From assembly GCA_037179385.1 (NCBI GenBank), contig CM074195.1, forward strand, positions 5,326,438 to 5,390,437: a DNA stretch of 64,000 nucleotides, read 5' to 3'. Positions 57,968 to 64,000 of this stretch are shown here, one piece after another. Below the pieces are notes generated by a model, which saw nothing but the letters and a program-made list of their open reading frames with translations, did no database searches and was not told the DNA's origin. This DNA is from Holothuria scabra (Eukaryota > Echinodermata > Holothuroidea > Aspidochirotida > Holothuriidae). The first letter of the stretch is position 1. Every line of letters begins with the position of its first letter. The translations under genes were made by a program, and so were the position numbers.

Positions 57968-59363
57968 TCAGTATAGAAACAGAGAACCGTCTCAGTATAT
58001 GATGCAATAACCAGGTCCACCGCAAAGAGAGGGTTTGGGGGTTAGTCCCCCCCCCCCCATGACCAATCTTGGGAAAAAAGTATTGACAGTAAGTGACAAA
58101 TAAGAGCAGATAATCTAACATTGTGGTAATCGAGTTGTAAGTAGTAAGTTGGCGTTACTGTTGCTATATTGTATGTAATGACTTGGGTTGAGTATCTATC
58201 CCTAGACAAGTGGCTTAAGGAGCTGTCAATTGTTATATGGAGGTAAAGTTCAAATGCCTTTTTTAAATAGCATGAATGAAAGCAGCAACTTGAACAGGGT
58301 ATGCTTTGTTAGGATTTTGGGATTAGATTAGGGAGTAGCGCTATCGTTTGCCAGTTATTAAGAAATTTCTTCTTAAACAGTGCTATCAGCACTATAGTCG
58401 CTCGTAAGGTACGTGCAAATTCATATCAAATCATATCAAATCTGTTTCTATCATATACTGCCATGGTTGTAAGAAAAGGACGAAGCACGCACGTACTCAA
58501 GAAGGGGTTAAGAGGACAGTCGTCCCTCACTTCCTTGAGCACATGTTTGGTATTTTCAATATTGTTTTCACGATAGTTCTAGTCTTTCCCTATTTACCGT
58601 GCTGAAAATGAAACTTTCAAGGCGAGGGGGAAAACTCTTTCAGAGTATTAGAGATAATTTTTGCCACAAGTTTCTGAATACGCTTCCCGGTAACTTATGG
58701 TGACGCTGCCTACAGGTTTCGCCCCCTCATTGACTCCCAAGTTATGTATTGGCCTATGCACCAGTGGGACGACGCAACATTAAGGCATACATTTTTGTAC
58801 ACGCACCAGTCGTACGAAGCAACATTAAGGCCTACATTTTATTGTCAATTTCATGTTATGAAAAGCTGCTGGTAATACTCGGATTTGTGGCTATGTTTGG
58901 CTTTCTTCATTAAGAACAAAGTTTAAACATATATCTGACTCCAATATGCCACTCAAATCCGATGACTTGTCTTTTGAAATACCAGTATGTATAGTAACTT
59001 TTGGATTCTCCAGCAAAATTTAATTAATTTCCTGTACGTGCAGCTCACGTGATTGTCCACTGTCTTCTCTCATTACTGAATGTTATATTAACCTCGGCAA
59101 ACGTCAAAGAACGGTAAACTCGCTTAAAGGGGAAATGAAGTCACCATGACTTGAAGTCGTGTAGTACAGTGCCCTTTTTCATGATTGACTATGTGACAAT
59201 AATTTTGCTCCTCCTATGAGAAATTGAGTAGAAGTAATTGCTTGATTTAAATATGCAATATTGAAGTCCTAAAATATCATGAAATTCAGGGGCGTAGCCA
59301 GGATTTTCTTGTTGGGTGGGGGGCTGCAAAGTCGACTCATCGTCCCCAGTCTTGACCGACAGG
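57968..59363. other. Unassigned stretch
   Basis: Poly-C at 58048-58061 with CATGACCAATCTTGGG, a relic of the GCGTAGCCA family. A duplicated phrase around CACCAGT, CGACGCAACATTAAGGC, is at about 58760 and 58805. No gene is supported. Confidence 0.4.
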
Positions 59364-59682
59364 ACTATCTAAGCGGAGCGCCACCATCAGTTGGCGCGGA
59401 GCGTTAAAGAAAATTTTTGGTTTTAGAAACCTCTCAAATGGCAGGAAACGGCACTTCCCGAGTGTTTTGTGCTGCATGTTCCCAGCCTGGAAATATGGAT
59501 CTCATTTCTGAAATTTCTCAAGTAATACAAAAAAAAAACAAACAAACAAAAAATGTATGAAAAATGTTACAACATGTTCTAGAGTGCACTCGGGAAGTGC
59601 CGTTTCCGGCCATCTGAGGGGTTTGTAAAGCCAAAAATTTCCTGGTCCGCTCCGTGCCAATCGATGGTAGAGCTTAGAATAG
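59364..59682. mobile_element. Fold-back element with CGCCACCATCAGTTGGCG arms
   Basis: Left arm (ACTATCTAAGCGGAGCG, CAAATGGCAGGAAACGGC, ACTTCCCGAGTG) pairs with the inverted right arm (CACTCGGGAAGTGCCG, CCGGCCATCTGAGGGG, GATGGTAGAGCTTAGAATAG). A GGGGCGTAGCCAGGATTTT relic lies just to its left. Confidence 0.7.
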
Positions 59683-62600
59683 TGGTGGCGCTGCATAGCT
59701 GCACCTCGTAAATATCATGCTCAAAAAAAAATTCAAAAAATTTCTAAGCAAGAATATGTTCAGCTCAACTTCGAAATTCTCCCCGATTCTTAATTGGAGC
59801 ACTTGACAAAAATTGAACATAACCTTTATCCCCCACTTTTTCATTTTTCATCGCCGCCACTGGGGTGCGGCATTTCCTTGAGGAAGCGAAACGCCCAAGT
59901 GAGGAGACGAGCGACCGAACGGGGAGAGGGTGTGGTTGTCCCCCTCCTACCCCAATGAGATTTTGCAATTTTACATCAAATTGAGCGATCTGGTGAACAC
60001 CTAAGCTGGAATTTTTGGACATTTTCAATCTTGTATCAATGTTTTCCTTATTCCCTCGAGAATTAGTGTGTGGCTGTAAGAGGGTTACTGTATGAGTCAA
60101 TGGGGCCCTAGGGAATTATGTTGCACTGAAACAAAACAGCTACTCATAAGGCTTATATTGGCTAAACCAGCGAAATTGACATGATTTTGCCCTGAAAACG
60201 CCAAAACTCCATTTAAATAAAAAAATAATAAAAAAATTTAGGTATGGGCGGGAGTAAGTGCGAACTCCCTGAACCCCCTGAATACGGACCTGTCTCCCTG
60301 GGTGTCCCCCTCCCCTTTGGAATTTGCTGCTGTCTCGAAGAGCTTAGATGCAATATGGTGCTATATTTTGTTCTTTTTATACTAGATTCCAGTGTTGTCC
60401 ACAGGGGGTTTTAGAGACACGTCCTCCTAGTGAAACTGGCAGCCCCTCCAAAATAGTTGTCGCTCTCCAAAAAAATGCAGCTTCCATTTTTAGTTCATTG
60501 CTTCATTACACATATACAAGTCATAACTGGAAAAATGTGTCTTCCCTCCAGGCTTTGCGCCAGGATTTGCCCGACGAAGGGCCACTCTCCAAACGGGGGA
60601 GGGGTAGAGTGGGTAGCGACCCCAAGCCCCGACAGCCAGGATGCCGTCGATGATTTAATGAGGGAGATTTGAAGAAAAACTGTGCTCTTAACCTGCCATT
60701 GCGAGTCATATACGACATAAAATTTGTATATGCTGGAGGAAGATATTTCCGCACTGATTTAACCGTAAAATTTTGGGGGGTTAGCCTACACTAAAAGGGA
60801 TCTGTACTTGTTTAAAGCTTATATAGGTCATTGTCCCGGCAATTGGGCCCTATCGGGCACAACTTATATTGTACTTCCTTCTTTGAGTCCGTACCGCGCG
60901 TTTGACACAACTAAGAATAGCGAAATGAGATGAAATTCCCGACATGTACATTTATCCATTTATTCCACTAATTAATTTACTTGAAAAGATGGGAAGGGTT
61001 TGTACTTTGTTAGCTCTTGGTAACGGAACTGAGAAAGAGTGTGCAAAGCGTACCGAACATTTTGGGTTTTGTCGCAGAAATAACTCTTTTGAAAGCCAAA
61101 ATAACTAAACCGACAATGGGAAGGCGACAGATTATTCCCGACAGGGGGCGGGTCATGCCAGCGACCACAAGTTCCGACAGCCCTTATGTCGAGGGGATGG
61201 TGAAAAGGACATAAGAAGGAGCCTAATTATCCCATGTCATTGCAGCCTGGGGCACATTTTGCACAATATCACTGAAATATTTTAAAAGCCTAGTTGCGCA
61301 CTGATAGTGTTCTTTTGAGTCTGAATCGTGATATCGCAAAGCGCGCGAAGTGCGCGAAAATTTTTGGTAGGCTTACAAAAATAACATAGCCTATGTAATC
61401 AATAAGAACAAAAAGAAAAAAAAAACTGTAGGGGTTGTAGACCATACCGTGGATAACATACATTGTGTCGAAACCACCTGGAATACCCGATAAAATAGCC
61501 AAACTATGCTCCGTGAGTCGCTCACCAACTGACATATCGCATGACGCACACAAGAGAACAGCAACTAGGCTTTTTAATATGAGATGAAATTTATGACCTC
61601 CACATAACCTGTGTACTCTGCCTACCTGTTACTTGGTAAGCTTGACAGGACTTACACCCTCTAGATATGTGGAATGGAAGTATTGAAAAACTGGAGTGAA
61701 TCTACAGCGCGCGTAGCGCGCGGAAAACTTGGGGTTCTTATTAGGGAAATTGTCCCTTGAGAGCGAAAAAAAAAAAAAAAAAAAACAGGTAAACCATCGG
61801 GGAGACTAGTCGCCGTCGGGGACTGCATACTTTATCGTAACGACTAAGAGTCCCCCCCCCCCCCCGAAAAAAACTGTAAAAAGGCCCCGATTTCCTCCCT
61901 CCTCTTGCCGTTTATCTTTTTGTTTCATTTATTTATTTAATTTTTTGGCTTTCCTTCATTTTTTCAACATCGCCCACCGCGTCCCCAAAATTTCTGTGGG
62001 GGGGGGGGGGTCAAGTCGAGCCGACCACTGCCCTTTTTTCCAGTCTTGGCTCATTGCTTTGTTTTTGCAACTCCACTATGAAGAGAAATAAGAAGAAAAA
62101 TGTGAGATTTTAGATGTTGCTTCAAAATAAGTTTGGGCCACTAGGCTGCTCATGCCCTTTAAATATCAGGGCGCGACATGCGTATGGTTGTTTTGTTTTC
62201 AGGAATTAACCTAAACAGTTTGCATATTCCAATGTACAGCTGAAGCAGCATTCAGTGGTTTATGCGGGCTATCTCTCAAGGGGCTGCAAAATGTTGAATG
62301 ATTGCCAGCCTGGGAAAGGAATTTCATAGGATGGTGTAACCCCCTCACCCTCTAAAACTTTTGTTCTTTTCAAGGGGCCTTGATGCAAAATGGTCCAACA
62401 TTTCAACTTTGACAGGAATAGTCTTGAGAGTTGAATTGCAGTGGTTATTGGGGGTAATCTGGTAATACTGAAAATTTTAATTAGGTGTACTTACCTGCAA
62501 TTTGGTGTCAAATGCTACCTTTTTGAAGTAAAATTTGGAGTGTAACAAAATCTGCGTATTTTAAGGAACTAAAAATTCGCATATATGAAGGGACGTTACG

Positions 62601-63489
62601 GGACAACCTCGAGAGCCGTACGTACTGTACCTCGGCTGTATACTGTATACGGATCTGAAACCACGTCCTCTTTAAAAGTGTTTGAGAAATGAGTGTGTTT
62701 ACACAAAATCTGGTGCCACATATGCTCTATGCTACCTTTTGAAGTAAAGTTTATATTGTTTAATTTTTTTGTTTTATATTTCTTTTTGGGAGGCTGGGCA
62801 ATGCGAGGGGGCAAGGCCCATACTACAGACGCCCACGTCACTGGCTGTATTGATATACGGACAGTGTGACGATGGAGTTACCCAATGAGCCTCATCACGG
62901 TTGTAGCTACACTCGATTGTTTCATACCCTTTGTACACAAAAGAACCTTTTGTCAGTTTGTGATTTGGAGTTCAGTTTACTAACACTAATCACTTCAGCG
63001 GTCCTCACTTTCGACTGAGGATCTAGGCATGTATATTATCGTCACGTCGTTACCCCATACCGATACCTTATTACAATAATAACTCTTTCTTCAGGACGTC
63101 GAAACTCGTCTGACGGAAATACCGATTAAATCCGCATCTTATTTAGTTTATTTTTATTTTTAATTTTGTGAATGGTAAAATGCTCTAGATTCCCTTCGAC
63201 ACTTTTGAAGTCTTACCCTGCGGACCGATGGAGGTTTTTCGTTAATCTTATCGTTGAAAAGGCGGTAGACTTAGGAGATGACAGCAACAGAGGCGCTACG
63301 CAGGCTAAAGACGTCCATTGTATTTTCCTCATGCTGTTTTCAAATTTGGCATTTCAGTTGGCTCAGTGTAGAACTTTTTTTTTTTATAATAGGCGGTATT
63401 CGTCACAATTATACATTTCCTTTGGATTTCAAAGATTCAAAGAAATGCCTTATTTTTCAACTCTGGAAGTACGAAAGGAGTCTACATAG
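59683..63489. other. Unassigned stretch, no gene recognised
   Basis: Contains poly-C (61854-61866), poly-G (61998-62009), GCGCGCGTAGCGCGCGG near 61707-61723 and a related GCGCGCGAAGTGCGCG near 61341. TACTTCAAAAAGGTAGCA-like words (about 62515 and 62740) show a small dispersed repeat; one minus copy (62496-62552) has splice-like edges but is repetitive. Part of a family B-like MITE may lie near 62090-62165. Confidence 0.4.
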
Positions 63490-63790
63490 TGTGCACTCTG
63501 AAAATAAAAAAGTGAATTGTCACTCTTTAGAAGAGCCTTAAAGTACAAAACATCACACCAAAAGAGCTGAGATTTACTCAAAGAAGAGTGAAATTCACCA
63601 CAAAAGAGCGAAGTTTCACTCTTGATGTAGTGCTCTCATGAAACACGTTTAAAAAAGAGCAATCCCAGAAGGCACTCTTTAGCAAGTGAATTTTCACTAT
63701 TCTTGAAGTGAATGAAAGCTCCAATGGAGCGAATTCATACTTTTACTCCATTAAAGAGTGACGGAGTTCACTCTTTTGTTCCTAGAGCCT
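63490..63790. mobile_element. GAGTGAA fold-back element, diverged copy
   Basis: GCACTCTGAAAATAAAAAAGTG at the left and GAGTTCACTCTTTTG toward the right, with repeated AAGAGTGAA/TTCACTC inside. Same family as 46975-47376, more eroded. Confidence 0.65.
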
Positions 63791-64000
63791 ATTTCATCTG
63801 AAACAAATCGGTTGGACAAATTTGTTTTGTTTCTGTTAAATGTATATCTACCACGGTCAGTACATTAAAAATGTCACAACTTCTCTCTGATTCACTCAAA
63901 AGCAAAGATATAAAAAATATTGGACTAGGACTGTAAAAAACTAAACATTCAAACTATATAAAATTTCATGGATGTACAAAGTATCCAGTTAAAAGAATAA
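63791..64000. other. Unassigned end of window
   Basis: AT-rich; no feature was recognised. Confidence 0.35.

Noticed and set aside
62496..62552. 19-codon minus exon with perfect GTAAGT donor
   Set aside because: Most of it is a small dispersed repeat seen again near 62740.

Overview
The window is animal nuclear DNA: AT-rich and gene-poor, with small coding exons separated by kilobase introns and a dense, layered load of transposable elements. tRNA-derived SINEs, a CR1/L2-type retrotransposon, a Pearl-like Helitron relative and many short TTAA-flanked DNA transposons suggest a marine invertebrate. An echinoderm or another non-vertebrate deuterostome is my best guess, but nothing here fixes the species.

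Two host genes are recognised, both on the minus strand. The first is a class I phosphoinositide 3-kinase catalytic subunit, closest by eye to p110-alpha (PIK3CA). Its start-codon exon (22366-22531) and next exon (7653-7881) encode the adaptor-binding domain; a 14.5 kb intron separates them, and the rest of the kinase would lie beyond position 1. The second is a METTL27-like SAM-dependent methyltransferase with five exons: 54450-54587, 49174-49290, 46516-46657, a 21-nt microexon at 45764-45784, and 44110-44202. Splice phases agree across all five. Its C-terminal exon is not secure; a candidate is at 42800-42834. Four other exon-like stretches (34544-34657, 34842-34966, 35261-35383, 57049-57194) could not be named.

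Layout. 1-7.3 kb: the right end of a Helitron-like element, two copies of a 470-bp TIR element around a 1.7-kb segment, and one copy of a 1.7-kb repeat whose inverted partner lies at 55-57 kb. 7.3-22.6 kb: the PI3K exons and long intron, filled with a Harbinger-like MITE, a broken CR1/L2 fragment, several TTAA families, a (CAGTA)n microsatellite and a Helitron-like element with 156-bp tandem repeats. 22.6-28 kb: two hAT MITEs with perfect 8-bp target duplications. 28-34.4 kb: a nested pile-up of a hAT inside a TIR element and a TA-flanked element inside one of two long-TIR foldbacks. 34.4-36 kb: unnamed exon candidates. 36-55 kb: SINEs, foldbacks, a 126-bp (TA)n run and the METTL27-like exons. 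55-64 kb: further repeats and sequence with no recognised gene.

No operon, CRISPR array, virus or toxin gene was seen. The coding genes show no sign of acting together. The strongest signals are the transposon structures, which can be dated relative to each other by nesting, and the 21-nt microexon.
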